This document shows, one piece after another, positions 1 through 8,257 of a stretch of 23,454 nt of DNA (positions within the stretch are counted from its first letter, which is position 1; the number at the start of each line of letters is the position of its first letter). Made by a program: the position numbers and the translations under genes. The DNA is taken from NCBI GenBank assembly GCA_030064795.1, contig JASJEI010000099.1:1-23454 (forward strand), in the 5' to 3' direction. The notes below the pieces were generated by a model, which saw only the letters and a list, made by a program, of their open reading frames with translations, ran no database searches and was not told the origin of the DNA. The stretch comes from Pleurocapsa sp. MO_226.B13 (GTDB taxonomy: Bacteria; Cyanobacteriota; Cyanobacteriia; Cyanobacteriales; Xenococcaceae).

Positions 1-230
1 TTAGATAGCGAAGATTCAGAACTAGATGAGTTGGGAGAATTTGAATCATTAGTGGCTCTGACCGAAGAGACTCCAGAGGAGAATAACCTGGAGGAAATTA
101 ATTTAGATAGCGAAGATTCAGAACTAGATGAGTTGGGAGAATTTGAATCATTAGTGGCTCTGACCGAAGAGACTCCAGAGGAGAATAACCTGGAGGAAAT
201 TAATTTAGATAGCGAAGATTCAGAACTAGA
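1..230 (+). repeat. Perfect 102-bp in-frame tandem repeat in the kinase linker
   Basis: Bases 1-102 and 103-204 are identical, and a third partial copy runs from 205 to about 230 before diverging. The period of 102 bp equals 34 codons, so the frame is kept. Each unit encodes an acidic segment containing GEFESLVALTEETPEE and NLDSEDSELDE. Perfect DNA identity, synonymous sites included, implies a very recent duplication or ongoing slippage. More copies may lie left of the window edge. Confidence 0.95.
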
Positions 231-2979
231 CGAACTAACAGAATTAGATCGATTGAGCGATCTAGACAGCGATCTAGATTCTTTGACAGTAGAAACACTA
301 GATAGTTTAGACAGCGAAGATCTTGATGGTCTACTAGACCTTGACTCCACACCAGATTCATTGGATTCATTGCTAACAGAATCAAATACCGATCTAGAGG
401 CTCTAGAAAACGTACTAGAAGCTGATGGGGAATTAGGAGACCTAGACTCTTTGTTGGAAGACGAGAAACCAAAAGCTGCTCCAGCAGCTTCAGTCAAGTC
501 ACCGAAACCAGTAGCAAAGGTAGCTTCTCAGCCTTCGGCTTCCACTCCCGTCAAAGCTCAAGCTTACGAGCAAACTATGAGGGTTTCGGTTAGAAAACTT
601 GATGACCTCAACAATCTGATCGGAGAATTGGTAGTAAAACGCAATCGTCTAGAAGATGACCAAGAAAGATTGCGTCGCTTCCTTGATAACCTATTAGGTC
701 ACGTCCAGTCTTTGGGAGAAGCAGGCGCGAAAATGCACGATATGTACGAGCGGTCGCTTTTAGAAGGGGCGTTAATTGCTAGCCGTCAGTCGCGGACAAA
801 TTCAGCGGTAGCTGCGGGGTCTAATTCTGGTTTTGGTGTCCAGGAGTCACAAGAAGAAGGACTCGATGCATTGGAGATGGATCGTTTTACGGGTTTCCAT
901 TTACTCTCCCAAGAGATTATTGAGCTAATTGTTAGAGTTCGAGAAGCTGCATCGGATATTCAGTTTGTAGTAGACGAAACCGATAAAGTTGCTCAAACCT
1001 TCCGTCAGGTAACAAGCCAGCTACAAGACGGGATGAACGCTTCTCGTATGGTGGCATTCGGGCAAACCGCAGACCGCTTACCTAGGGCGATTCGCGATAT
1101 TTCCCGCAAGCAAAATAAACAAACTTCGCTTCATGTAGAAGGTAAAGATGTACTGATCGACAAAATGATCGTAGAGCATCTTTATAACCCAATGACTCAC
1201 CTAGTAAACAATGCTATTTCCCATGGAATTGAAACGCCAGAAGAAAGAATTAAACTAGGTAAACCCGAAGCAGGAAACATTGACATAAGAGCATTCCTTC
1301 AAGGTAATCAGACCGTAATTACAGTCACAGACGATGGTGCGGGAATTAATCCTGAAAAAGTCAAACAAAAAGCGATCGAAAAAAATATAATTACCTGGGC
1401 TACCGCTCAAAATTTAACCGAACAACAGGTTTATGAACTTTTGTTCCATCCAGGCTTTAGCACCAAAGATCGGGCAGATGATTATGCTGGTCGTGGTGTT
1501 GGTATGGATGTAGTCAATACCGACCTGAAAAAAATTCGTGGCACAATCAGTACCGAGTCGGAAGTAGGTAAGGGAACGACCTTTACTATTCGTCTACCTT
1601 TAGTACTGAGTATCTGTAAAGCTCTAACTTGTGTGGACGACAATACTAAAATTGCTTTTCCCATCGACGGGGTAGAAGATACTAAAGAATATTTGCCCAG
1701 CGATATTCAAACCAATGCTAATGGGGTTCGCTGTATTGCCTGGAAAAATACCCTCTTACCCCTAAGACCGCTCAACAGTTTATTAAACTACAATCGTCAA
1801 ATTCGCCGAGCGGGAATTTATAACGCCAACCAAAACAACGACGACACTATTTCTGTAATTATTCTTCGGAGTTTGGATAACTTACTGGCGGTAGAGGTAG
1901 ATGAAGTTAGAGCCGAACAAGAAATCGTAATCAAACAAATTGATGGCCCAATTCCCAAGCCACCAGGTATTGCTGGGGCGACAGTTTTAGGTGATGGTAC
2001 GATTATGCCTATCGGGGACGTACTAGAGTTAATTGAAATTGCTCAAGGTAAAAGAACAATCGAAATTGGCTTTAATATTCTCGAAAACCAACAGAGTGCG
2101 AAACAGGCTCAGGTTGAAAGTATCCAACAAGAGCCAATGGTATTAGTGGTTGATGACTCTATCACCGTTCGAGAACTACTATCGATGAGCTTTAATAAGT
2201 TAGGCTATCGTGTAGAGCAGGCTAGGGATGGTCAGGAAGCTTGGGATAAACTACGGGGTGGTTTGGTCTGCGATATGATCTTTAGCGATATCGAGATGCC
2301 TCGGATGAATGGTTTGGAACTCTTATCTAATCTTCATAAGGATGACAAGCTTAAATCCATACCCGTGGCAATGTTGACTTCTCGCGGTGCTGATAAACAC
2401 AAACAAATTGCCAACGATCTAGGAGCAAAAGCTTATCTGACTAAGCCCTATACTGAAAAAGATTTAATGGATGTAGCTCAACATCTGATCGAAATTAATC
2501 GGGCAAATAAAGAGGCGGAATCTATTACGGTTAACGTTAAGAAGATTAAAAATAATCAGTCCGACTCAGAAGTTAAAAATGCTCCCTTAGTGTTGATTAT
2601 TGATGATTCGGTAACAGTTAGGGAATTATTATCGATGAGCTTTAGGAAAGCTGGTTATCGGGTAGAACAAGCTAGAGACGGTCAAGAGGCTTGGGAAAAA
2701 CTCAGCGATGGTTTAGAATGCGATCTTGCTTTTTGTGATATCGAAATGCCCCGTATGAATGGTCTAGAACTTTTATCTCAGTTACAAAAAGACGAAAAAC
2801 TGTCTCAGTTACCGATCGCTATGTTAACTTCTCGTGGCGCGCAGAAAATGCGTAATATAGCTGCTTCTCGTGGGGCAAATGGCTACTTTGTCAAACCCTA
2901 TGTGGAAGATGAACTATTAAAAGCAGCAGCAAGAATGATGAACGGTGAAATGCTGATTGAAACTGCTAATGAAGAATAA
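1..2979 (+). CDS. CheA/PilL-type hybrid histidine kinase with two C-terminal receiver domains (5' truncated)
   Basis: The frame is open from base 1, so the true start and any histidine-phosphotransfer (P1) domain lie upstream of the window; the TTG at 31 is only the first possible start inside it. Order seen: an acidic, Leu/Asp/Ser/Glu-rich linker with 34-residue repeats (1-470); an Ala/Pro/Lys stretch (470-560); a CheA dimerisation-like helix (from MRVSVRKLDDLNNLIGEL, ~577); an HATPase domain (~1160-1595) with N-box HLVNNAISHGIE, G1 box DDGAGI, GRGVGMDVV and GKGTTFTIRLPL; a CheW-like domain (~1600-2060); and two receiver domains (2137-2500, 2587-2935). Both receivers keep the DD pair, the phospho-acceptor Asp (codons 2287 and 2737), Thr/Ser and KPY. 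In cyanobacteria such proteins belong to Pil/Tax chemotaxis-like systems controlling type IV pilus motility or phototaxis. That role is inferred from the family, since no che/pil neighbours are visible. The family call is firm; the exact subfamily is not. Confidence 0.93.
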   Translation, partial: LDSEDSELDELGEFESLVALTEETPEENNLEEINLDSEDSELDELGEFESLVALTEETPEENNLEEINLDSEDSELDELTELDRLSDLDSDLDSLTVETLDSLDSEDLDGLLDLDSTPDSLDSLLTESNTDLEALENVLEADGELGDLDSLLEDEKPKAAPAASVKSPKPVAKVASQPSASTPVKAQAYEQTMRVSVRKLDDLNNLIGELVVKRNRLEDDQERLRRFLDNLLGHVQSLGEAGAKMHDMYERSLLEGALIASRQSRTNSAVAAGSNSGFGVQESQEEGLDALEMDRFTGFHLLSQEIIELIVRVREAASDIQFVVDETDKVAQTFRQVTSQLQDGMNASRMVAFGQTADRLPRAIRDISRKQNKQTSLHVEGKDVLIDKMIVEHLYNPMTHLVNNAISHGIETPEERIKLGKPEAGNIDIRAFLQGNQTVITVTDDGAGINPEKVKQKAIEKNIITWATAQNLTEQQVYELLFHPGFSTKDRADDYAGRGVGMDVVNTDLKKIRGTISTESEVGKGTTFTIRLPLVLSICKALTCVDDNTKIAFPIDGVEDTKEYLPSDIQTNANGVRCIAWKNTLLPLRPLNSLLNYNRQIRRAGIYNANQNNDDTISVIILRSLDNLLAVEVDEVRAEQEIVIKQIDGPIPKPPGIAGATVLGDGTIMPIGDVLELIEIAQGKRTIEIGFNILENQQSAKQAQVESIQQEPMVLVVDDSITVRELLSMSFNKLGYRVEQARDGQEAWDKLRGGLVCDMIFSDIEMPRMNGLELLSNLHKDDKLKSIPVAMLTSRGADKHKQIANDLGAKAYLTKPYTEKDLMDVAQHLIEINRANKEAESITVNVKKIKNNQSDSEVKNAPLVLIIDDSVTVRELLSMSFRKAGYRVEQARDGQEAWEKLSDGLECDLAFCDIEMPRMNGLELLSQLQKDEKLSQLPIAMLTSRGAQKMRNIAASRGANGYFVKPYVEDELLKAAARMMNGEMLIETANEE

Positions 2980-3059
2980 TTTAACCAGGCTCAAGAAGGG
3001 AAAATGAAACTTAATCGGAGTAAATTTTGTCTGTTGCCTTAATTATCTTGGTTGATTCT

Positions 3060-3083
3060 AGTCTTCTTAATTAAGGGAAGACT
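3060..3083. other. Inverted repeat between the kinase and the SpoIID-domain gene
   Basis: Arms AGTCTTC (3060-3066) and GAAGACT (3077-3083) flank a TTAATTAA core. The dyad lies 80 bp after the kinase stop and 31 bp before the preferred start of the next gene. There is no T-run directly after it, so it may be a weak terminator, an operator or a 5'-UTR hairpin. Confidence 0.4.
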
Positions 3084-3114
3084 CGATCTTTATTTGGAGC
3101 AAACTAGGCTTGAT

Positions 3115-4752
3115 ATGATTAGAACAACGATCTGTTTTGGTGTTTTGTGGTTGAGTAGCTTGTGGGGAATGCAATCGACTATAGCTGCTGAAACTAAAAC
3201 CCAGGAAATTGAATTGGAAGTAGGTATTATCCAGCGTCTAGGTAAACTTACAGAAGACCGAGAGCCAGAGATCGATCGGGTTACTATAAGTAGTGTTCCT
3301 GAAGACTCTCTCCAGGTTCGTTTTCTCAATCGTCCTCAATCTCCCTCTATTGAAACAGACGAAGTAGTGTTGAAGGTCGATGCTGTTAAATTGACTCAAC
3401 CTAAATTGTCAGAGAAGTTAATCTTGAGCGATCGCGCTACTTTTGAAACCGCCGAAAATAGTGCTAATTCCTGGAAGAAACTGGGTATTGAGGTAGAAGT
3501 AGCTCAACCAGGGCGATGGCAAGTCTGGGCGAAACGGGATGTCTACGGTACTCCTTTGGTGCGTCGTTGGCTGCTTCACAGTCTGCAAGCTAATGGTTAC
3601 GATCGCCCCTATCTCGATACTGAAGTTCTTTATCATCAACCAGATATTATTTTAGAAATTGATGGTCGAGAATATAATCACGATGAAGTAGAAATCACCA
3701 GTAGTAAGAATTTAGTTGAGGTTAATACTACCGATCGACCCCAAGCTGCCAGAATTTATGGTGGTAGTTTGAGATTGCAGCCTAATGCTCATGGAGAATT
3801 TTCTCTAGTCAATCATGTACCCTTAGAAACTTATCTCAGAGGCGTTGTTCCCTACGAAATTGGCCCCAATGCTCCCTTTCAAGCTGTTGCAGCCCAAACT
3901 ATTATCGCTCGTACTTACGCCCTACGCAATCTGCGACGTTTTGAGGTAGATGACTATCAACTCTGTGCTACGGTTCACTGTCAGATGTATAAAGGCTTAA
4001 ATGATACCAATCCTACGAGCGATCGCGCGATCGCCAATACCGCAGGATTAGTTCTAACCCATGAAAACGAATTGATTGACGCGCTTTATTCGTCTACTAC
4101 AGGAGGCGTTACCGCAGGTTTTGCAGATACGTGGGATGGTGCAGAGCGTCCTTATCTACAACCTGTAATTGATGCCCCTCGTCCGATTTGGGATTTAGTT
4201 AAATATCCCCTCGATAATGAACCAACCTTTCGTCGCTTTATTGACTTAAACAAAGGTTTTAATGAAACCGAAAGAAAGGGTGTATTTCGCTGGCGCAAAA
4301 CTAGAAGTATCGCTAATCTCAACCAAGATTTACGGAAATATCTCCAGAAAGTCCATCATCCCCTAGCGGATTTTAATACGATTAAATCAATGCGGGTTCA
4401 CAGGCGATCGCGCTCTGGTAGAATTCTCACTCTGGCTATAGAAACTGACATCGGCAAACTTCAGCTAGAGAAAAACGAAATTCGTAGTGCTTTAGAACCA
4501 CCCCGCAGCACTTTTTTCTATCTTCAACCCATCCATAACGAAAATCAAAAATTATCGGGTTACGCTTTTGTCGGCGGAGGTTTTGGTCATGGTGTCGGCT
4601 TGAGTCAGTATGGTTCTTATAATTTAGCCAACTTGGGTTGGTCGGCAAAGGAGATCTTGGCTTTTTATTATCCTCAAACCCAAATCAAACCTTTAGATGA
4701 CACTATTGTATTTTGGCGCGAGGATGCTCCTGACTCAATTAGTAGTAATTGA
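3115..4752 (+). CDS. Exported SpoIID/LytB-domain protein (putative peptidoglycan amidase enhancer)
   Basis: The reading frame is open from a TTG at 3052, but the ATG at 3115 is preferred. It begins a clean signal peptide (MIRTTICFGVLWLSSLWGMQ, then STIAA before ETKTQ), whereas the extra 21 residues look like untranslated leader. The mature protein is about 520 residues. The SpoIID/LytB signature sits near residues 215-275 (SLRLQPNAHGEFSLVNHVPLE; then YLRGVVPYEIG and AAQTIIARTYAL). The closing motif GGGFGHGVGLSQYG lies near residues 485-500. In sporulating Firmicutes SpoIID is a lytic transglycosylase and LytB enhances an amidase. Cyanobacterial homologues are exported proteins probably acting on septal or lateral peptidoglycan, but the substrate here is not shown. 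It sits 135 bp after the kinase stop, with no evidence of a shared operon. The family call is secure; the exact role is inferred. Confidence 0.9.
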   Translation: MIRTTICFGVLWLSSLWGMQSTIAAETKTQEIELEVGIIQRLGKLTEDREPEIDRVTISSVPEDSLQVRFLNRPQSPSIETDEVVLKVDAVKLTQPKLSEKLILSDRATFETAENSANSWKKLGIEVEVAQPGRWQVWAKRDVYGTPLVRRWLLHSLQANGYDRPYLDTEVLYHQPDIILEIDGREYNHDEVEITSSKNLVEVNTTDRPQAARIYGGSLRLQPNAHGEFSLVNHVPLETYLRGVVPYEIGPNAPFQAVAAQTIIARTYALRNLRRFEVDDYQLCATVHCQMYKGLNDTNPTSDRAIANTAGLVLTHENELIDALYSSTTGGVTAGFADTWDGAERPYLQPVIDAPRPIWDLVKYPLDNEPTFRRFIDLNKGFNETERKGVFRWRKTRSIANLNQDLRKYLQKVHHPLADFNTIKSMRVHRRSRSGRILTLAIETDIGKLQLEKNEIRSALEPPRSTFFYLQPIHNENQKLSGYAFVGGGFGHGVGLSQYGSYNLANLGWSAKEILAFYYPQTQIKPLDDTIVFWREDAPDSISSN

Positions 4753-4753
4753 G

Positions 4754-4942
4754 GTAAACCACTCAGCACCTTGTTCGGGGTATAAATACGATCTGAGTCC
4801 AGAAAAAGTGGTATCAGTATTCAAACGACAGGTATTGAACATCCCAAAACCAAGAATAGTAGTAACCGAATACTCGATCGATCAGATTTGGTATCACTCG
4901 TATTTTTACCAATCTTACGAGCGTGTAGTTTTTGCATCTTAA
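4754..4942 (+). pseudogene. IS66-family transposase relic (zinc-finger region)
   Basis: Starting at the stop codon of the SpoIID gene, a frame of about 62 codons reads like the N-terminal zinc-finger part of IS66 TnpC. The key block is YDLSPEKVVSVFKRQVLNIP followed by KPRIVVTEY, which matches the family pattern of (E)(K/R)RQV-(F/I)DIP-(K/P)-(x)-(I/V)xVTEY. In intact proteins CxxC pairs flank this block. Here the first pair reads C-S-G-Y and the second Y-H-S-Y, so the zinc ligands are mostly lost. The frame ends at a TAA and nothing after it resembles the DDE core. The match is from memory of the family, not a database search. Confidence 0.6.
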
Positions 4943-5780
4943 TTTAACTTTGTACGATTAAGCGTCAGCATCTGACTTAATCGAAAACACCCAATATCAG
5001 TGATTATACGGTTATTTTGCCTTCGGACTGTTCAACTCGAAAGCAAAAATCTACGTATTTTCACTGGGCATTTAAAGTTTTTGCGGTTATAAAGTTATTA
5101 TGAAGTTTAAATAAAGGATTTATCAAGCAGAAGCAAAAAACTCGAATAGAAAAAAGGGAGGAGAAGACTTACTTCTACCCCAAGTTTTACAATGGAAACT
5201 TTGATGAGTCTCTATATGTAGGGAACGAACAATTCAAACTTCGGAATTACCTCTTATCTTTTACCTGCTATGAATACATCACTAAATTTGCTCAAGATCT
5301 CAATTACTGAAGCGATCGCATTTGAACTGGAAGTCAATTGTGGGACTAGTTTTTCAGACGGCGAATTCGTGAAGCTTTGGCTAAGTGCGATCGCCGAACC
5401 TAATCAATACGTTACTTAAAGACAAAAGAGAAATATTCGCTTATTACCAAGCCAATCTCTGCATAGCTACTACCGATAAACCCTATAAAATATATAGCCT
5501 TTCTATCACTCGGTATAACGATCGACAGAAGCCAAGATGAAGCGATATACCGCATTGTCATAGAGAATCCTATATCCTGCTTCTGTTATTTTGCGCTCGG
5601 GCTATTCACACCAGAAAATCGGACTGTATTGCACCTAATTGAGCCAGGCTAGACAAATATTTTTTCTTACTTACTTATTGTTTCAAAACATCAATAAATG
5701 TTATTAATTATGTCTACTATATTTTTCTTAATTTTGGTTTTGATTATTACTTGCTTTATTGAAGCTTAGAGCAAAAAAAA
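4943..5780. other. Degraded intergenic DNA, no convincing gene
   Basis: About 840 bp lie between the IS66 relic and the 3' end of the outer-membrane protein gene. The region holds short frames in several phases, two HIP1 octamers (around 5313 and 5387), and no frame with both a good start and a ribosome binding site. One start-less open frame (5104-5310) and one 49-codon ORF (5270-5419) overlap in different phases. The texture suggests decayed mobile or accessory genes. Confidence 0.55.
5270..5419 (+). CDS. Possible small ORF, 49 aa, probably a relic
   Basis: An ATG at 5270 opens 49 codons ending at TAA 5417-5419, with residues such as SITEAIAFELEVNCGTSFSD and EFVKLWLSAIAEPNQYVT. Two HIP1 octamers fall in frame, giving EAIA and SAIA, as they typically do in real cyanobacterial genes. 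There is no Shine-Dalgarno upstream and it sits in degraded DNA. I do not recognise the family. It could be the tail of a dead gene or a small antitoxin-like protein. Confidence 0.25.
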   Translation: MNTSLNLLKISITEAIAFELEVNCGTSFSDGEFVKLWLSAIAEPNQYVT

Positions 5781-7598
5781 TCAAAAAGGCACAAACAAAC
5801 CAACCCCAACACTAGCATTACTGTCTTCTCTAACTCTTAATTGATGCCAGGTAGACGAACCAACGCGATTGGTAAAGTATAGTTCTAAATAAGGATCGCT
5901 GTTATTATCGCTGACTTCTTTGCCAAACAAAGACAACGGCAGCCACCGTACTCCAATAGTCCAAGGAGTTCTATTTTCTCGTTGTCCATCGGTTAAGCTA
6001 TTGCCGTCTCCGACTAAATTCGCCCCAATTTCTAAGATCGCACTAACTTCTTTACTCAGAGAAATCGCACTACCAAGATTAAATCCACCTATTTCTAATC
6101 CTTGTCGTTGTGCGTAACCTAAGATTGGTGTGAACCAAATCGCATTGCGATCGCCGATCTGATATTGCATCGGCAACGATAAAGTAACAATTATCAGTTT
6201 TCCGCGATCGCCGTCATCTCCACCTGGAGTAAAAATGGGAATAGTTTTATCTAACCCGCGACGTTCAAAGGTATCAGCATCATTTTCGACAAAGTTGACA
6301 AAGGGTTCATTTGTCAGGCTAGCGGTAGCAACAGCACTCAGATTAAACAATGATTCTGCTTGATTGAGAAATCGAACCTTGGCACTAATACCCTGTTCTG
6401 ATTCGTCTACTTCTCCCTGCACATAATCGAGAAAGATTCCTGCTTCAAAATCTTTAAGTACTCCATAGCGAAGGGCGGTTAAAATTCCCTGGCTACCATT
6501 TTGTAAGTGAAAGGCAAAGCTACCACTGGGGATAGTACCACCGTCAAAAAAGGCTAAACCATCGGTAGTAAAAAATTTGGTATCGACAGAATCTGCTTGA
6601 AAGCGATCGGCATATTTTCGATTAGCTGCTACAACATCGGGCATAAATACCAAATTAGCACCCAACCCCATAAAATCTCGATCCGCAGTTAAAGATAAAG
6701 GGGCAAAACTAGCAAAGGTATTAGTAGCGTAAAGATCTAAAGCCAGACGTGGATTAGTAAAAAAACGCAATCCCGCATTGTAAGCGATCGCTTCGTCGGG
6801 TTTTCCCGAATCCCGATTAATACTATTGTTTCCTAACAGGGGCAAAAATAGATCGCTAAAAATAAACAACCGAGAGTTTATTTGATAAGAAACCCCGCCA
6901 CCCAAACCCAAAACCGTACCAAAAGAACTGTCATCATCATTGGGAAGACGACGAAAAAAAACAGCACTCTCATCTCTAAAGAATGCCAACGTAGGAGAGA
7001 CGTTAAATTGCCAGCGATCGCCCACATTGGCTGTAAAAGGAACGGCAAAGGAGACAAAAATATCTCGATTATTAATTTCTGTTTCTTCTTCTCCCCTAGT
7101 AAACATAAACCCTCTCGTCCCCCAAGAAGCAGCGACAACACCGCTTAATGCCTTGGTTTGAGCGTTATTATTCCAAAGATTATATTTAAGTTCGATTGCA
7201 GCCTCGTTATCCTCGGTGCGTTCGGATGTAAATTCTCCCTGCTTAATGGGAGAACTACTATCTACGTGCTGGAACTGTAAAGTTAGCTGTAGTTTATCGG
7301 TAATTCCCCAACTAAAACCCGTATTAAAATTAACGGCACTATCGTCATTATCAACGGCTTCAGGAACTAAGTCTGGAAAAAAGAAAGTGCGGGTATGGAG
7401 ATTAATAATTACTTCGCCTTTTCCTAGATGTTTGGCTGTCGGCTGAGTAAACAATTGTTCCGCTAAGGGAGTAAAAGTTATCTGGGGTTGTTCTGATTCA
7501 TTTTGGGGCGAATTGTTAAAAGATTGAGCCTCTGCAATGGTTATATTAAAGCTCGACAAAATAACCGAACCAAACAATCCCATCAAAAAATTTTTCAC
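5781..7598 (-). CDS. Beta-barrel outer-membrane protein of unknown function
   Basis: About 605 residues. The frame extends upstream to a GTG at 7613, but the GTG at 7598 is preferred. It gives an ideal signal peptide (MKNFLMGLFGSVILSSFNIT, IAEAQ before SFNNS) and has a G-rich AGGGGTGGGG tract 8-10 nt upstream. The ATG at 7583 is a further possibility. The mature protein shows alternating polar/hydrophobic strands rich in Asn, Asp, Gly and aromatics (LQLTLQFQHVDSS, ALDLYATNTF, AIWFTPILGYAQRQG). It ends in VGVGLFVPF with a terminal Phe, the classic outer-membrane barrel C-terminus. It lacks the SLH domain of the main cyanobacterial porins, so it is not the OprB-like porin. It may be a channel or a structural barrel; no substrate can be read. 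It is transcribed convergently toward the degraded region and is apparently monocistronic. Confidence 0.82.
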   Translation of the reverse strand: MKNFLMGLFGSVILSSFNITIAEAQSFNNSPQNESEQPQITFTPLAEQLFTQPTAKHLGKGEVIINLHTRTFFFPDLVPEAVDNDDSAVNFNTGFSWGITDKLQLTLQFQHVDSSSPIKQGEFTSERTEDNEAAIELKYNLWNNNAQTKALSGVVAASWGTRGFMFTRGEEETEINNRDIFVSFAVPFTANVGDRWQFNVSPTLAFFRDESAVFFRRLPNDDDSSFGTVLGLGGGVSYQINSRLFIFSDLFLPLLGNNSINRDSGKPDEAIAYNAGLRFFTNPRLALDLYATNTFASFAPLSLTADRDFMGLGANLVFMPDVVAANRKYADRFQADSVDTKFFTTDGLAFFDGGTIPSGSFAFHLQNGSQGILTALRYGVLKDFEAGIFLDYVQGEVDESEQGISAKVRFLNQAESLFNLSAVATASLTNEPFVNFVENDADTFERRGLDKTIPIFTPGGDDGDRGKLIIVTLSLPMQYQIGDRNAIWFTPILGYAQRQGLEIGGFNLGSAISLSKEVSAILEIGANLVGDGNSLTDGQRENRTPWTIGVRWLPLSLFGKEVSDNNSDPYLELYFTNRVGSSTWHQLRVREDSNASVGVGLFVPF

Positions 7599-7674
7599 GC
7601 GATCGCACCCCACCCCTACTGGATTGAGAATTTATTTTAATCTCAACCTCATCACACCAGGGTAGATTGTATCA

Positions 7675-7687
7675 GTCAGCCTGACTA
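7675..7687. promoter_or_regulatory. Dyad AGTCAG-C-CTGACT upstream of the outer-membrane protein gene
   Basis: A perfect inverted repeat with 6-bp arms and a 1-bp centre lies about 77 bp upstream of the chosen GTG start. The position suits a repressor or activator site. No regulator is suggested by the sequence alone. Confidence 0.35.
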
Positions 7688-7872
7688 AATTTAGGTAACA
7701 CCGAATCAGCAAACACGAGCGACAAGCTCTAAGATCGACTGTGTTATTGGATAACCAGTGATTTTTCTCGCCTTAGCGATCGACAACCAATGACTAATTA
7801 GTTTTCAGATCGCAGCCAAATAAATTGGCATCGACTTGCGTTAGATCGATATCTCCCAAACCAGATTTATTT

Positions 7873-8043
7873 TCAAACCGATTTAGCTTCTAAATCTTGA
7901 CTTATGGCATCGATAATGTTGTGTAATGCTTCCATAAATACCTTTTCCGATTTAGAATTCAAAGCATTGAGCAGATAATTTCTCCCTCCTTGAGGCTGAC
8001 AAAGGAATTGAACTACCCGATCGCTGTTACTTTGAGTCTTCAT
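7873..8043 (-). CDS. Hypothetical 56-aa protein
   Basis: An ATG at 8043 opens 56 codons ending at TGA 7875-7873. The product begins MKTQSNSDRVVQFLCQPQGG, continues RNYLLNALNSKSEKVFMEAL and ends SQDLEAKSV. It is soluble, helical and has no signal peptide or transmembrane segment. Its composition is protein-like and one GATCGGGT/HIP1-like element is in frame. No strong Shine-Dalgarno is seen, which is common in cyanobacteria. It lies 214 bp downstream of gcvT on the same strand, with AT-rich DNA containing TATA-like strings in between that could supply its own promoter. I do not recognise a family. It is plausible as a real small gene but could be chance. Confidence 0.45.
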   Translation of the reverse strand: MKTQSNSDRVVQFLCQPQGGRNYLLNALNSKSEKVFMEALHNIIDAISQDLEAKSV

Positions 8044-8159
8044 AAGGATAATTTATACAGTAAATGTTATTCGTAGTTAAATGTACCTAAGATTATCTAT
8101 CTTGAGTAGATCATATTTCGTCGGCAAAATGGCCGATCTAAATCTAATCTATATCTACG

Positions 8160-8188
8160 CGCTTAAAATATATATACTATATTAAGCG
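8160..8188. other. AT-rich inverted repeat between gcvT and the 56-aa ORF
   Basis: Arms CGCTTAA (8160-8166) and TTAAGCG (8182-8188) enclose an alternating TA core. A second small dyad, TCGGC/GCCGA, lies near 8130-8145. These could end the gcvT transcript (minus strand) or form part of the promoter of the 56-aa ORF. There is no terminal T-run, so neither role is certain. Confidence 0.35.
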
Positions 8189-8257
8189 GTTAAAATAAGT
8201 CATCTGGACGACAGTTAGATCTAAAAATCCAGATCGACACTTGAGGCAAAACAAATT

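Noticed and set aside
3427..4412. GCGATCGC palindromes as operators
   Set aside because: They are HIP1 octamers, which occur throughout cyanobacterial coding DNA and here sit inside genes.
4697..4753. Extending the IS66 relic upstream to an ATG at 4697
   Set aside because: That part overlaps the SpoIID gene in another frame and shows no transposase similarity. The relic similarity begins only at the SpoIID stop.
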